A DNA stretch of 36,090 bases from NCBI GenBank assembly GCA_016792665.1, contig JAEUKJ010000088.1, positions 1-36,090 on the forward strand. The letters are read 5' to 3'. Source of the DNA: Deltaproteobacteria bacterium. Lineage in GTDB: Bacteria; Myxococcota_A; UBA9042; PHBI01. The translations under genes and the position numbers were made by a program. The notes under the pieces are model-generated. The model was not told the origin of the DNA, did not search any database, and saw only the letters and a list, made by a program, of their open reading frames with translations. Of this stretch, positions 7,699 to 16,987 are shown in pieces (the first letter of the stretch is position 1; every line of letters starts with the position of its first letter).

Positions 7699-8592
7699 TC
7701 AGGCGCGACCGGACGCGAGCATCATTGCGGCCTCGGCCACGCCGCCGTCGCTCGGCCCCGGGATGAGGTGGTGCGCCAGGGCGCGCGCGACCTCGGCGCC
7801 GTCCACCGGCACGAAGGCACGACCGACGAGGCGTAGGCCGTCGAGGTCGTTGTGGTTGTCGCCGGCCATCGCGGCTTCGGCAGGCGTGAGACCGAGCGCG
7901 GCGAGCACCGTGCGCATCCCGGTCGCCTTCGAGATGCCGCGACGCGTCATCGAGATGAAGCTCACGTCGGGCACCATCGGCGAGCGGCCTTCGTGCGCCG
8001 AGACCAAGGCGAGCGGTGCCGACGCGGCGCCCGAGCCCGACCTCGGGCGGAGCGCGAGCTCGCGCAGGGCGGGCCAGCGGGGCGTAGGCACGACCCACTG
8101 GAGGCGCACGAGCGGCACCGGTGGTGGCCAGGTCGTGGTGAGCTCGGCCTCGAAGCCGAGCAGCGTCTCGTGCGAGGCGACGAAGGTGTCGCGCTCGGGC
8201 ACGAGGTAGCGACCGTTGGCGGCGTAGGCTTCGAGTGTTGCGCCCTCGGTGGTCGAGAGCGCGGCGATCGCCGAGACCGCGTCGGCCTCGATGGGGTGCG
8301 ACTCGTGCACGTTGCCGTGGGTGTCGAGGACGGCGCCCCCCGACTCGAAGACGTGGAGGCCGTCGGGGTCGAAGCGGCGCGCGATGTCCATGGCGATGCC
8401 GCGACCGGGGCGGCCGGTGCACACGGCGAGGCGCCAACCGGCAGCGCGCAGGGCGTCGAGCGGGCCCCACACGCGGTCGTTGACGCCGTGTTCGTAGTCC
8501 GCACCAGGCCTGGCGGAGTCAGGCTGACGGCCGGCGCCGACGAGGGTGCCGTCGAGGTCGATGAAGAAGATGCCGCGAGGTCGGTCGTTCAC
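7699..8592 (-). CDS. HAD-superfamily hydrolase, Cof-type (HAD-IIB) phosphatase
   Basis: Encodes 297 residues of a cytoplasmic phosphatase of the haloacid dehalogenase superfamily. Motif I is DLDGTL with nucleophile D12 and acid/base D14; motif II is the threonine in AVCTGRP; motif III is the lysine in ISKATGM; motif IV is GDNHNDLDGL, which coordinates magnesium. A large cap between motifs II and III matches the type IIB (Cof/sucrose-phosphatase) class. Members dephosphorylate sugar phosphates or cofactor intermediates; the substrate here cannot be read from sequence. The gene is divergent from the small hydrolase gene with 56 bases between the starts. All four motifs are intact, so it should be active. 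Confidence 0.88.
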   Translation of the reverse strand: MNDRPRGIFFIDLDGTLVGAGRQPDSARPGADYEHGVNDRVWGPLDALRAAGWRLAVCTGRPGRGIAMDIARRFDPDGLHVFESGGAVLDTHGNVHESHPIEADAVSAIAALSTTEGATLEAYAANGRYLVPERDTFVASHETLLGFEAELTTTWPPPVPLVRLQWVVPTPRWPALRELALRPRSGSGAASAPLALVSAHEGRSPMVPDVSFISMTRRGISKATGMRTVLAALGLTPAEAAMAGDNHNDLDGLRLVGRAFVPVDGAEVARALAHHLIPGPSDGGVAEAAMMLASGRA

Positions 8593-8648
8593 GGCCGGGG
8601 ACCATGCGGCGGTGGCGCGGCGATGGCAAGCACTGCTACCTTGGGGGC

Positions 8649-9275
8649 ATGAGTTCCGACGCCGATCACGCTCGTCTGCCTGTCGTCATCATCAATGGAC
8701 TCGGCGCGCCGCGGGTCGCGGCCCAGCTCTACGGGGCGTTGCTCCAGAAGCGGGGCTTCCGCGTCTTCGCCGCCGAGCAGCGCGCGCTGGGCTACGGCGA
8801 CATCCGCGCCAACGCACGACGGCTGCGCGACGACATCGAGCGCGCGCGCGAGCAGAGCCGGGCCGAGCGCGTGAAGCTGGTCGGCATGAGCCTCGGCGGC
8901 ATCGTCGGCCTCTGGTACCTGAAGCACGTCGACGAGGGTGCGGTCGAGCGCTTCGTCTCGATCGGCGGCCCTCTCAACGGGGCACGCCTGGCGCGCGCGG
9001 CGACACTCTTGAAGACGCGCGACGAGCACGCGCTGATGCAGCTCGCCCCGGGCAGCGGGCTCCTCGAGGAGATCGGCCAGGCCCCCACGCCCGAGCGCGT
9101 GCGCCTCTACTCGGTGGGCACGGTCGGCGACGTGGTGACCCCGCGCGAGAGCTGGGACCACCCCGAGTTCGAGGCCATCGAGACCCCGCACGGCGCGTTC
9201 CCGATCGGGCACTGGCTCCTGTTCACGCACCCCGGCAATCACGCGGTGGTGGCCGAGCTGCTCGCGCGGCCTTAG
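8649..9275 (+). CDS. Alpha/beta hydrolase (lipase/esterase-like)
   Basis: Encodes 208 residues, starting MSSDADHARL at 8649 after a GGGGG stretch; an upstream in-frame ATG at 8604 gives a non-conserved-looking extension. The fold is an alpha/beta hydrolase: oxyanion region VVIINGLGAP (about 12-21), nucleophile elbow G-M-S81-L-G-G, acid D161 in GTVGDVVTP, and a histidine near the end (H188 or H194). The pattern resembles the EstA/PGAP1-like lipases that act on acyl esters. There is no signal peptide, so it is probably intracellular. It ends 30 bases before the convergent Hsp70-like gene. The substrate is unknown. Confidence 0.82.
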   Translation: MSSDADHARLPVVIINGLGAPRVAAQLYGALLQKRGFRVFAAEQRALGYGDIRANARRLRDDIERAREQSRAERVKLVGMSLGGIVGLWYLKHVDEGAVERFVSIGGPLNGARLARAATLLKTRDEHALMQLAPGSGLLEEIGQAPTPERVRLYSVGTVGDVVTPRESWDHPEFEAIETPHGAFPIGHWLLFTHPGNHAVVAELLARP

Positions 9276-9305
9276 GACCAGCGCCGGACCAGCCGGGTCG
9301 GCCCC

Positions 9306-10598
9306 TCAGGACACGCCGCGATCGAGCTGGCGCGCGTGCAGCGCGAGCCCACTCGCGATGGATGTCAGGAAGTCGCCGGTGCGCAGCTTGCCCTCGCCAA
9401 ACCGCGTCGCGAACAGCTCGCGCACGGCCGGGACCTGGCCCGTGCCGCCGGTGAGGAAGACGGTGTCGACCGCGGAGGCGGCAAGGCCGGTGTCGGTCAT
9501 GAGCTGGTCGACGGTGCGGCTGATGGCGTCGAGCTCGGGGCGGATCCAACCCTCGAAGTCGCGGCGCGAGACCTTGGCGCGGAGGTCGATGTCGCCGTCT
9601 GCGAAGACGAGCTCGGCCTCGTCGCGTGACGACAGGTCGACCTTGGTGCGCTCGATGGCGCGATAGAGGCGGTGGCCGAGGTCGTGCTCCACGACCTGCA
9701 CCAGGGCCTTCACCTTCTTCGGTTCGACGGCCGTGCGCAGATAGCCGAGCAGCATGTCCATGTTCTGCCGCGACTTGAGGAACGAGAGCTCGTTCCACTT
9801 GCGCAGCTTCTCGAAGATGCCGGGCGGGATCTGGAGGAAGTTGCCGCTCTGGCTGCGATAGAGCGTGTCGGCTCCGAGCTCGGGCGCCACGACGTACTGG
9901 ATCAAGCGCGCGTCGAGCGCGTCGCCCGCCACGCCGACGCCGCGCGTGCCGAGGATGCGCGCGCGGTCGGTCGGGTCGTGTCGATACGAAGGGCCGACCT
10001 TCAGGAGGCAGAAGTCGCTCGTGCCACCCCCGAAGTCCGCGACCAGCACGGTCTCGTCCTGGGCGAGGCCGGCTTCGTAGTGGAGGGCGGCCGCGACCGG
10101 CTCCAGGACGAGCTCGATGTCCTCGAAGCCAGCAAACGCAAACGCCTTTCGCAAGCGCGAGTCGGCCAGTTCGTCGTCGACGTCGCTGTCCGATCCTGCA
10201 AAGCGGACAGGCCGGCCCGCGACCAGGCGGCGCGGACGCGGCAGACCCGAGGCGCCGAAGACCCCATCGATGATGAGGGCGATCAAGCGCTCGAGCGGGA
10301 AGTCGCAGCCGAAGACCTGCGTGCCCTTCACCACGCGACTCGCGAGGAAGGTCTTCATCGACTGCATGAGGCGGCCGTCGCCATCGGTGAGGAGATAGTG
10401 CTCGATGGCCTCGGGCCCGACCCAGGCCTGTGGGCGGCCGCGCACCCACTCGCGATCGGCCTCGAAGTAGAGCAGCGATCGGAAGGTCCGCGTGACCTCG
10501 CCATGCAACCGGAAGGTCGCCACCGACGGCGGGCCCTCGCCCTCGGTCCACGCGAGCGCGCTGTTGGTCGTGCCGAAGTCGATTCCGAGGTGCTTCAT
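9306..10598 (-). CDS. Hsp70-family chaperone, YegD-like
   Basis: Encodes 430 residues, start MKHLGIDFGTTNSALAW at 10598 with AAGGAC just upstream. The actin-like ATPase signatures are present: phosphate-1 loop DFGTTNSA, phosphate-2 loop VADFGGGTSDF and the adenosine motif FLTGGTGQVPAVREL. It stops where DnaK's substrate-binding domain would begin, matching the shorter YegD class, whose clients are not established. The frame remains open for over 1000 codons upstream, antisense to the helicase gene; that is a GC artefact. It is divergent from the giant DUF4011 helicase gene with 192 bases between, so shared control or a chaperone role for that protein is possible but inferred. Confidence 0.9.
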   Translation of the reverse strand: MKHLGIDFGTTNSALAWTEGEGPPSVATFRLHGEVTRTFRSLLYFEADREWVRGRPQAWVGPEAIEHYLLTDGDGRLMQSMKTFLASRVVKGTQVFGCDFPLERLIALIIDGVFGASGLPRPRRLVAGRPVRFAGSDSDVDDELADSRLRKAFAFAGFEDIELVLEPVAAALHYEAGLAQDETVLVADFGGGTSDFCLLKVGPSYRHDPTDRARILGTRGVGVAGDALDARLIQYVVAPELGADTLYRSQSGNFLQIPPGIFEKLRKWNELSFLKSRQNMDMLLGYLRTAVEPKKVKALVQVVEHDLGHRLYRAIERTKVDLSSRDEAELVFADGDIDLRAKVSRRDFEGWIRPELDAISRTVDQLMTDTGLAASAVDTVFLTGGTGQVPAVRELFATRFGEGKLRTGDFLTSIASGLALHARQLDRGVS

Positions 10599-10790
10599 GG
10601 CGTCCTTGCCCCGTGCGTCCCAAGCGGTCGATGCGAGACGCACGGGCCGCGCCCCAGACCGCCCGAGCGCGTCGCGCGGCGTGCCTACTTGCCAGGAGGC
10701 CTGTCCCCGAGCAAGGCTCATCTCGCCCGCGCGGCACTTCCGGGCGGCTTCCCCTTCGCATCTCTGCCGATAGGCTGATAGGCCCGCAGC

Positions 10791-13700
10791 ATGGTCACGG
10801 ACTTGGAATCGCCCACGCCTCCCGACGCGACGCCCACCCCGCCGCGCGTGCGCCTCGCCGCCCTGCCGGTCGTGAACGCGGCGCTGCGACAGATGGATGT
10901 CCCGCTCGTGTCCGAGATCTTCATCGAGAACACCGGCGCCACCGAGTGCGGGCCGGTGCGCCTGCGAGTCGAGCTCGACCCACCGCTGGCCCCGCGCTTC
11001 GAGCACGTCCTCCAGTTCCTGCGCCCGGGTGAGACCGTGCGCCTCGACGCGCGCGACCTCGAGCTGCCGCTGTCGCTGGAGCGACTCGTCAACCAGGTCG
11101 AGGCCCAGCGCGGCACGCTGCGCGTCACTGTCGAGACCCCAGAGCACCAGGTCGTGGAGTCCCAGGACCTCGTCGTCCACGCATGGAACCAGTGGCCCGG
11201 GCACTTCGTGCACCCCGAGTCGATCGCGTGCTTCGTCACGCCGAACCACCCGGCCCTGGTTCCGATCTTGCGCAAAGCGCAAGAAACGCTCTTGACCAGG
11301 ACCGGCAGCGCCGCCATCGAGGGCTACCAGTCGGGCCCAGAGCGTGCACTGGCCATCGCCGAGGCGCTCTGGGACGCGGCGCGGTCGGTCGGTATCGACT
11401 ATGTCGACGTGCCCCCGAGCTTCGGCGTCCCGCCGAGCGCGAACGACCTGGCCCGCTTCGGCGGCGGGCAGAAGGTGCTGCTCCCCGATCAGGTGCTGAC
11501 CGATCGCATGGGCAACTGCCTCGACCTCACGGTGCTGCTCGCGGCGCTGCTCGAGCGCGCCGGGCTGCATCCGGTGCTGGTCTTCATCCGTGGCCACGCG
11601 TTCCCGGGCGTCTTCGTGACCGAGGGCGCCAAGATGTCCGCGGCCTTGAGCAGCGACGTCACCGAGGTCATGAAGCAGGTCGAGGCCGGCCGGCTGCTGG
11701 TGTTCGACTCGACCGCGCTGACCCACAAGGTGTCGCTCCAGGAGGCGTCCGCGCACGCAACCGCGAGCCTCGACGCCAAGACCTTCACCTTCGCGATCGA
11801 CGTGGACCAGTGCCGCCGCGACCGCCACCGCGCCATCCTGCCCCTGCCCGCGCGCATCTCGGCCGATGCCCCACTGTTCGTGGTCGCCGAGAGCCCGGGG
11901 CTGCCCGCGCTGCCCGAGGTCGATCTCTCCCCGCGCGGCCTCGCCACCGCTCGAACCCCCGAGCCGCAGGCCGCCGAGCCGCGTAGCGACACCGCCATCG
12001 ACCGACGCATCGCGCGCTGGAAGGGGCGCCTCCTCGATCTCTCGCTGCGCAATCCGCTCTTGAACTTCAAGCTCGATGGGCGCCGCAGCCTGCCGATCGT
12101 CACCGACGATCTCGCGGCGCTGGAGAACGAGCTCGCCACGCGCGAGACCTTCGCGCTCGATCTGGCCGAGGCCGCCGGCCTCCGCGACGACCTCCTGTTC
12201 GAGAAGCGGACCGGCGTCTCCCGCATCGCCGAGGAAGCCCGCACACGCCTCGCGCGCCGCGTGTTGCTGGTCGACGTGCCGCCTGCCGATGCCCTGCGGC
12301 GCATCGTCGAGATGTATCGGCAGGCGCGGACCCTCTCCGAAGAGACCGGACAGAGCGGTGCCTGGCTCGCGCTGGGCTTCCTCGAGTGGTTCGAGACCCC
12401 GTCGGCCAAAGAGCCGCGATACGCGCCGCTCATCCTCCTGCCGATCGAGATCCAGCGCGGCTCGGTGCGCGACCCCTTCCGCGTGCGCCTCGCCGATGAC
12501 GAGCCGCGCATCAACGCTGCGCTGCTGAAGAAGGTCGAGGCCGAGCAACGCCTGGATGTCAGCGGGTTGGACGAGCTCCCCGAGGACGAGTCCGGACTGG
12601 ACGTCGCCCTCATCCTCGAGCGCTTCCGCCGCTTCTTCGAGCCGCTGCCGCGCTGCCGCGTGGTGTCGCGCGCGGCGATCGGCTTCTTCTCGTTCACCAA
12701 GCACATGATGTGGCTCGACCTCGAGGCGCGCACCGACGCGCTCTTGAAGAACCCGATCGTGCGCCACCTGCTCGAGGACACGCCGCACGCCTTCCCGCTC
12801 GCGCGCCCCTTCGTCCACGCGGTAGACCTCGACCACCATCGCCCCGCGCACGGTGACCTCACCGTGGTCGAGGCCGACAGCTCGCAGCTCGTCGCGGTGC
12901 AGGGTGCCATCGACGGCAACTCCTTCGTCCTCGAAGGCCCGCCCGGCACCGGCAAGTCGCAGACCATCACCAACATGATCGCCGAGGTCGTCGGCCGCGG
13001 TGAGTCGGTCCTGTTCGTGGCCGAGAAGCGGGCCGCGATCGAGGTCGTGAAAGACCGCCTCGCCAAGGTCGGGCTCGGTGACTTCTGCCTGGATCTCCAC
13101 GCGCACGACGCGACCAAGCTCGAGATCATCCAGGCCCTCGCCCACCCTCTCGACCTCGCCAAGGCCGCGGCCGACGCGGGCACGACCTCGACACACGGGG
13201 CCAGCGAGCTCGACCGCCGCGGTGCCGAGCTCGACAAGGTCCGGGGCGAGCTCGAGGCGATCTGGAGCGCGCTCCACGCGCCAGGTGCATGCGACGTCTC
13301 GGTGTGGCAGGCCATCTCGCGACTCGCCGAGCTCGGTCCGGGCGAGACGCGGATCGCCTTCGACTTCGACGGTCCCGCCGTCGGATCGACGCCGCTGACC
13401 GAGGCCCGCTGGGCCGCCATGCGCGCTGCGATCCACGCCCTCGCGCAGACCGCCGCGACCCTCGACGCCGAGGGCCCGGCGACACCTGGCCGCAGTCCGC
13501 AGGGCGCCCCGGACCGACACGCGTTCGCGGCCTCGTCGCTCGCCGACTGGAACGCCAAGCGCGAGTCGCAGATCGCGAAGGACGTCGACCTCGCCCGGGC
13601 CGCGCGCGACAACGTCGCTCAGCGCCTGGCCGACCTCGCCAACGATGACCTCGGCCTCGTCCACACCACGCGCCCCGCCCTCTCCGCGGCCGCCAACTAC

Positions 13701-16700
13701 GTGGCGACCCGCCTCGAGATCCCGCCGCGCGCGGAGTCCTTCGTGAGAGACGCGGCCGATCCGATCGCTCGCGCCCAGCTCCTCGAAGCCGGCCGGCGCC
13801 TCGATGCGCAGGCCACGGCACGCGCCGAGCTCGGGCCGCGCTGGCAGATCGAGGGCCTGCTCGCGACCTCGAACCTCGGGCTCGCCGAGCACGTCCGCCG
13901 CTGGTCGACGGCGTTCTTCCTCATCGCCTTCGTCATGCTCTTTGGCGCACGACGCCGCCTGAAGAAGGTCGCGCGCGGCCCCCTGCCCGACCGCCGGTCA
14001 CTGGCCGCCGACCTCGCCCGCGCCGAGGCGCTGCGCGAAGACGAGGCCGTGCTCCAGCGCAACGCCACCCATGCGGCGCTGGTCCTCGGAGCGGCCTCGG
14101 CGACCGACCTCCCGCGTGACATCGTCACGGCCCGCATCGCCGAGGTGCCGCGCGCGCTGGTCTGGTGCGACACGGCGCGGCTCGCGATCGAGGCCTTGTG
14201 GGAGCACGCGCAAGACCCGGCTCGCCTCGGCACACACCGGATCGCGCCGGCCGCGGGGCGCGCCTTCCTCGACGCGCAGCGCCAGTGGGAAGACGCGGCC
14301 ACCACCCTCGAGCGCGACCTCGAGCTCGGCCCCATCGACGGCCTCGCCGACGCCGATCTCGAGGTTGCCGGCGAGCGCCTCGCCTCCTGGCGCAACGACC
14401 TGAGATCGCTGCGTGACTGGTCCGCCTGGGTGCGCCACCGCGGGACCGCCATCGACCTCGGGCTCGAGCCCTTCGTCGCCGCCGTTGCGTCCGGCCGCGA
14501 GCGCGCGACGTCGATCGAGGCCACCTTCGAACGCAGCGCCATGACCTGGCGCGTCGAGGACGCGACCGCGCGCGAGCCGGTGCTGGCCCGCTTCCGCGGG
14601 GTCGATCACGAGGCCCGCGTCGCGACCTTCAAAGACCTGGACGACCTGCGCCAGCGTCTCGCGCGCACGGCCGTGCACGAACGACTCGTCGCACGCCTGC
14701 CCGATGGTCGCCTCGAGGTCGGCGAGGTCGGCGTCTTGCGCACCGAGCTCAAGAAGAAGCGACGGCATCTGCCCTTGCGCAAGCTCTTCGCCAAGATCCC
14801 GACCATCCTGCCGCGGCTCGCCCCATGCGTCCTGATGAGCCCGATGTCGGTCGCCCAGTACCTCGACCCGGCGCTCTCGCTCTTCGATGTGGTCATCTTC
14901 GACGAGGCCTCGCAGATCCCGCCGTGGGACGCGATCGGCGCCCTCGGGCGCGGTCGCCGCGCGATCATCGTCGGCGACTCGAAGCAGATGCCGCCCACCT
15001 CGTTCTTCGCCAAGAACGAAGACGACGAGAGCGACGAGCTCGAGACCGAGGAGATGGAGAGCATCCTCGACGAGTGCGACCGCTCGGGCCTGCCGAAGCT
15101 GTCCTTGAAGTGGCACTATCGCAGCCGCCACCCGTCGCTCATCCAGTTCTCGAACCACCGCTACTACGACGCCGCGCTCGTCACCTTCCCCGCGGCGGCG
15201 GCTCACGTGCCGGGGCTCGGCGTGCGCTGGATGGCGGTCGACGGCGTCTATGACAAGGGCGGCAAGCGCGACAATCGCAAGGAAGCCGAGGTCGTCGTGC
15301 GCGAGGTCGTGCGCCGCCTCCTCGATCCCAAGGTCGCCTCGAAGTCGATCGGCGTCGTCACCTTCGCCCTGCCGCAGCGCAACCTCATCGAAGAGCTGCT
15401 CGACACCGAGCGACGCAACCACCCTGAAATAGAAAAATATTTCGACCCCAAACAGGTCGCCGAACCGGTCTTCGTCAAGAACCTCGAGAACGTCCAGGGC
15501 GACGAGCGCGACCTCATCGTGTTCTCGATGTCGTACGGCCCCGACAAGGACGGCAAGGTCACGCTGAACTTCGGCGCGCTCAACAAGAGCGGCGGCGAGC
15601 GACGCCTGAACGTCGCTGTCACGCGCGCGCGAGAGTGCCTGCTCGTCGTGAGCTCACTGCGCCCGGACCACATCGTCGACGGGCGCACCTCCGCGCTCGG
15701 CGTGCGGCACCTGCGCGAGTTCCTGGCCTTCGCCGAGAGAAACGGCAAGACCACCGACGCCGAGCTGGCCAAGGCCCGCGAGCAGGACCCGGCCGGCTGC
15801 ATCCAGGCGCTCGCCCGCCACCTCGAGGCCCTGGGCTACCGCACCGAGAAGAACCTCGGCGCCCCCGGCCCGCGCATCGACCTCGCCGTGATGGACCCAG
15901 ACCGCCCCGGCGAGTTCGTCGCCGGCCTCGTCACCGACTCCCCCGTGTGGGCGCGCTTTGCGTCCATCCGCGACCGCGAGAAGCTCGGCCCGGCCGTGCT
16001 CGCGCGCCAGGGCTGGCACCTCATCCGCGTGATGAGCCTCGACTGGTGGCACGACCCGGACGCCATGCTCGCGCGGGTCACCGCCGAGGTCGCCAAGGCG
16101 GTCGCCGCGGCGCGCGCGCAAGACGCCGCACCGTCGAGCCCGGCCGACACCGCACGCAGCGAAGCCGACGCGAAAGCGCCGGACGCCGCCCCGAAGGTCC
16201 GCGCGCACGCCGCCGCAGCGCCCAGGGTCCCGGCACCCAGGCTCGCGGTCGCCCCCGTGAAGCCCGAGCCCGACGTGGTGCCCGCGAAGCCCGAGCCCGT
16301 CGGCCCGCGCGTGACGCGCGACACCTCGCAGCCGATGAGCTGGACCGCGACACCCGAGGCCCCGTGGCAGGCCGTCCCCTATGTCCGCGCCCCCGACGTG
16401 TCGCTGGCCGCGCACCAGCCCGAAGACGACCCGCGCCACCCGCGCTGGGTCGCGGAGCGCGTCGCCGAGATCGTGCGCATCGAAGGCCCGATCTTCGCCG
16501 AGGACGCCGTGCGCCGCGCCTACGACGCGTGGGAGGCCGCGCGCGTGACGAAGAAGATGAGCCAGGTCGTGATGGACGCGTTGGCCGGGTTGCCCGCGGG
16601 GCAGAGGCCGCGCGTCGACGGCGACCTCCTGTGGCCGGCCGAGCTCGACCCCACGAGCTACACCCGCTATCGGGTGGCCGACGACGCGGCCCGCCCGGCC

Positions 16701-16916
16701 GAGTCCATCCCGCTCGTCGAGGTGAAGAACGCGGCCCTCGCGGTGTTGGCCCGCGCCCTGGCGATGACCGAGGACGAGCTCATCGGACAGCTCATGCAGC
16801 GCTTCGGCATCGCGCGCCGCGGCAAGCTCGTGCTCGAGCACCTGACGCGCGGCATCGACCTGGCGATCGCCAGCGCGAAAGCCCGACGCGAAGGCGACCG
16901 CGTGCGCTTCGTGTGA
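10791..16916 (+). CDS. Hhe-type giant helicase: transglutaminase-like / DUF4011 / SF1 helicase / Vsr-like / DUF3320
   Basis: Encodes 2041 residues. Order seen: a beta-sandwich-like N-terminus; a transglutaminase/papain-like region with C243, H269 and D306 (GNCLDL, RGHAFPG, VFDST); DUF4011 from about 403 (RLLDLSLRNPLLNFK); Walker A GPPGTGKS (716-723); a long insert; DEAS Walker B (1371-1374) and GDSKQMPPT; the C-terminal helicase motifs QGDERDLIVFS and NVAVTRAREC; a Vsr/MTES_1575-like nuclease region (about 1673-1770); an Ala/Pro linker; and DUF3320 (from about 1883). This layout is that of the DUF4011-helicase-Vsr antiphage protein called Hhe. The nuclease's usual E-C-D-G is V-T-D-S here, so cleavage activity is uncertain. 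No partner is required in known Hhe; the divergent Hsp70 may be unrelated. Confidence 0.85.
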   Translation: MVTDLESPTPPDATPTPPRVRLAALPVVNAALRQMDVPLVSEIFIENTGATECGPVRLRVELDPPLAPRFEHVLQFLRPGETVRLDARDLELPLSLERLVNQVEAQRGTLRVTVETPEHQVVESQDLVVHAWNQWPGHFVHPESIACFVTPNHPALVPILRKAQETLLTRTGSAAIEGYQSGPERALAIAEALWDAARSVGIDYVDVPPSFGVPPSANDLARFGGGQKVLLPDQVLTDRMGNCLDLTVLLAALLERAGLHPVLVFIRGHAFPGVFVTEGAKMSAALSSDVTEVMKQVEAGRLLVFDSTALTHKVSLQEASAHATASLDAKTFTFAIDVDQCRRDRHRAILPLPARISADAPLFVVAESPGLPALPEVDLSPRGLATARTPEPQAAEPRSDTAIDRRIARWKGRLLDLSLRNPLLNFKLDGRRSLPIVTDDLAALENELATRETFALDLAEAAGLRDDLLFEKRTGVSRIAEEARTRLARRVLLVDVPPADALRRIVEMYRQARTLSEETGQSGAWLALGFLEWFETPSAKEPRYAPLILLPIEIQRGSVRDPFRVRLADDEPRINAALLKKVEAEQRLDVSGLDELPEDESGLDVALILERFRRFFEPLPRCRVVSRAAIGFFSFTKHMMWLDLEARTDALLKNPIVRHLLEDTPHAFPLARPFVHAVDLDHHRPAHGDLTVVEADSSQLVAVQGAIDGNSFVLEGPPGTGKSQTITNMIAEVVGRGESVLFVAEKRAAIEVVKDRLAKVGLGDFCLDLHAHDATKLEIIQALAHPLDLAKAAADAGTTSTHGASELDRRGAELDKVRGELEAIWSALHAPGACDVSVWQAISRLAELGPGETRIAFDFDGPAVGSTPLTEARWAAMRAAIHALAQTAATLDAEGPATPGRSPQGAPDRHAFAASSLADWNAKRESQIAKDVDLARAARDNVAQRLADLANDDLGLVHTTRPALSAAANYVATRLEIPPRAESFVRDAADPIARAQLLEAGRRLDAQATARAELGPRWQIEGLLATSNLGLAEHVRRWSTAFFLIAFVMLFGARRRLKKVARGPLPDRRSLAADLARAEALREDEAVLQRNATHAALVLGAASATDLPRDIVTARIAEVPRALVWCDTARLAIEALWEHAQDPARLGTHRIAPAAGRAFLDAQRQWEDAATTLERDLELGPIDGLADADLEVAGERLASWRNDLRSLRDWSAWVRHRGTAIDLGLEPFVAAVASGRERATSIEATFERSAMTWRVEDATAREPVLARFRGVDHEARVATFKDLDDLRQRLARTAVHERLVARLPDGRLEVGEVGVLRTELKKKRRHLPLRKLFAKIPTILPRLAPCVLMSPMSVAQYLDPALSLFDVVIFDEASQIPPWDAIGALGRGRRAIIVGDSKQMPPTSFFAKNEDDESDELETEEMESILDECDRSGLPKLSLKWHYRSRHPSLIQFSNHRYYDAALVTFPAAAAHVPGLGVRWMAVDGVYDKGGKRDNRKEAEVVVREVVRRLLDPKVASKSIGVVTFALPQRNLIEELLDTERRNHPEIEKYFDPKQVAEPVFVKNLENVQGDERDLIVFSMSYGPDKDGKVTLNFGALNKSGGERRLNVAVTRARECLLVVSSLRPDHIVDGRTSALGVRHLREFLAFAERNGKTTDAELAKAREQDPAGCIQALARHLEALGYRTEKNLGAPGPRIDLAVMDPDRPGEFVAGLVTDSPVWARFASIRDREKLGPAVLARQGWHLIRVMSLDWWHDPDAMLARVTAEVAKAVAAARAQDAAPSSPADTARSEADAKAPDAAPKVRAHAAAAPRVPAPRLAVAPVKPEPDVVPAKPEPVGPRVTRDTSQPMSWTATPEAPWQAVPYVRAPDVSLAAHQPEDDPRHPRWVAERVAEIVRIEGPIFAEDAVRRAYDAWEAARVTKKMSQVVMDALAGLPAGQRPRVDGDLLWPAELDPTSYTRYRVADDAARPAESIPLVEVKNAALAVLARALAMTEDELIGQLMQRFGIARRGKLVLEHLTRGIDLAIASAKARREGDRVRFV

Positions 16917-16987
16917 GACTCCGAGACCCTCCTCGCGCTACCGTCGACGACTCCCCTTTCCCCTCGACTCTCGAAGGCCCGATTGCC

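Noticed and set aside
10599-13892. Over 1000 codons of open frame upstream of the Hsp70 start, antisense to the helicase
   Set aside because: The Hsp70 signature MKHLGIDFGTTNS defines the true N-terminus with a ribosome-binding site; the upstream part is antisense shadow.
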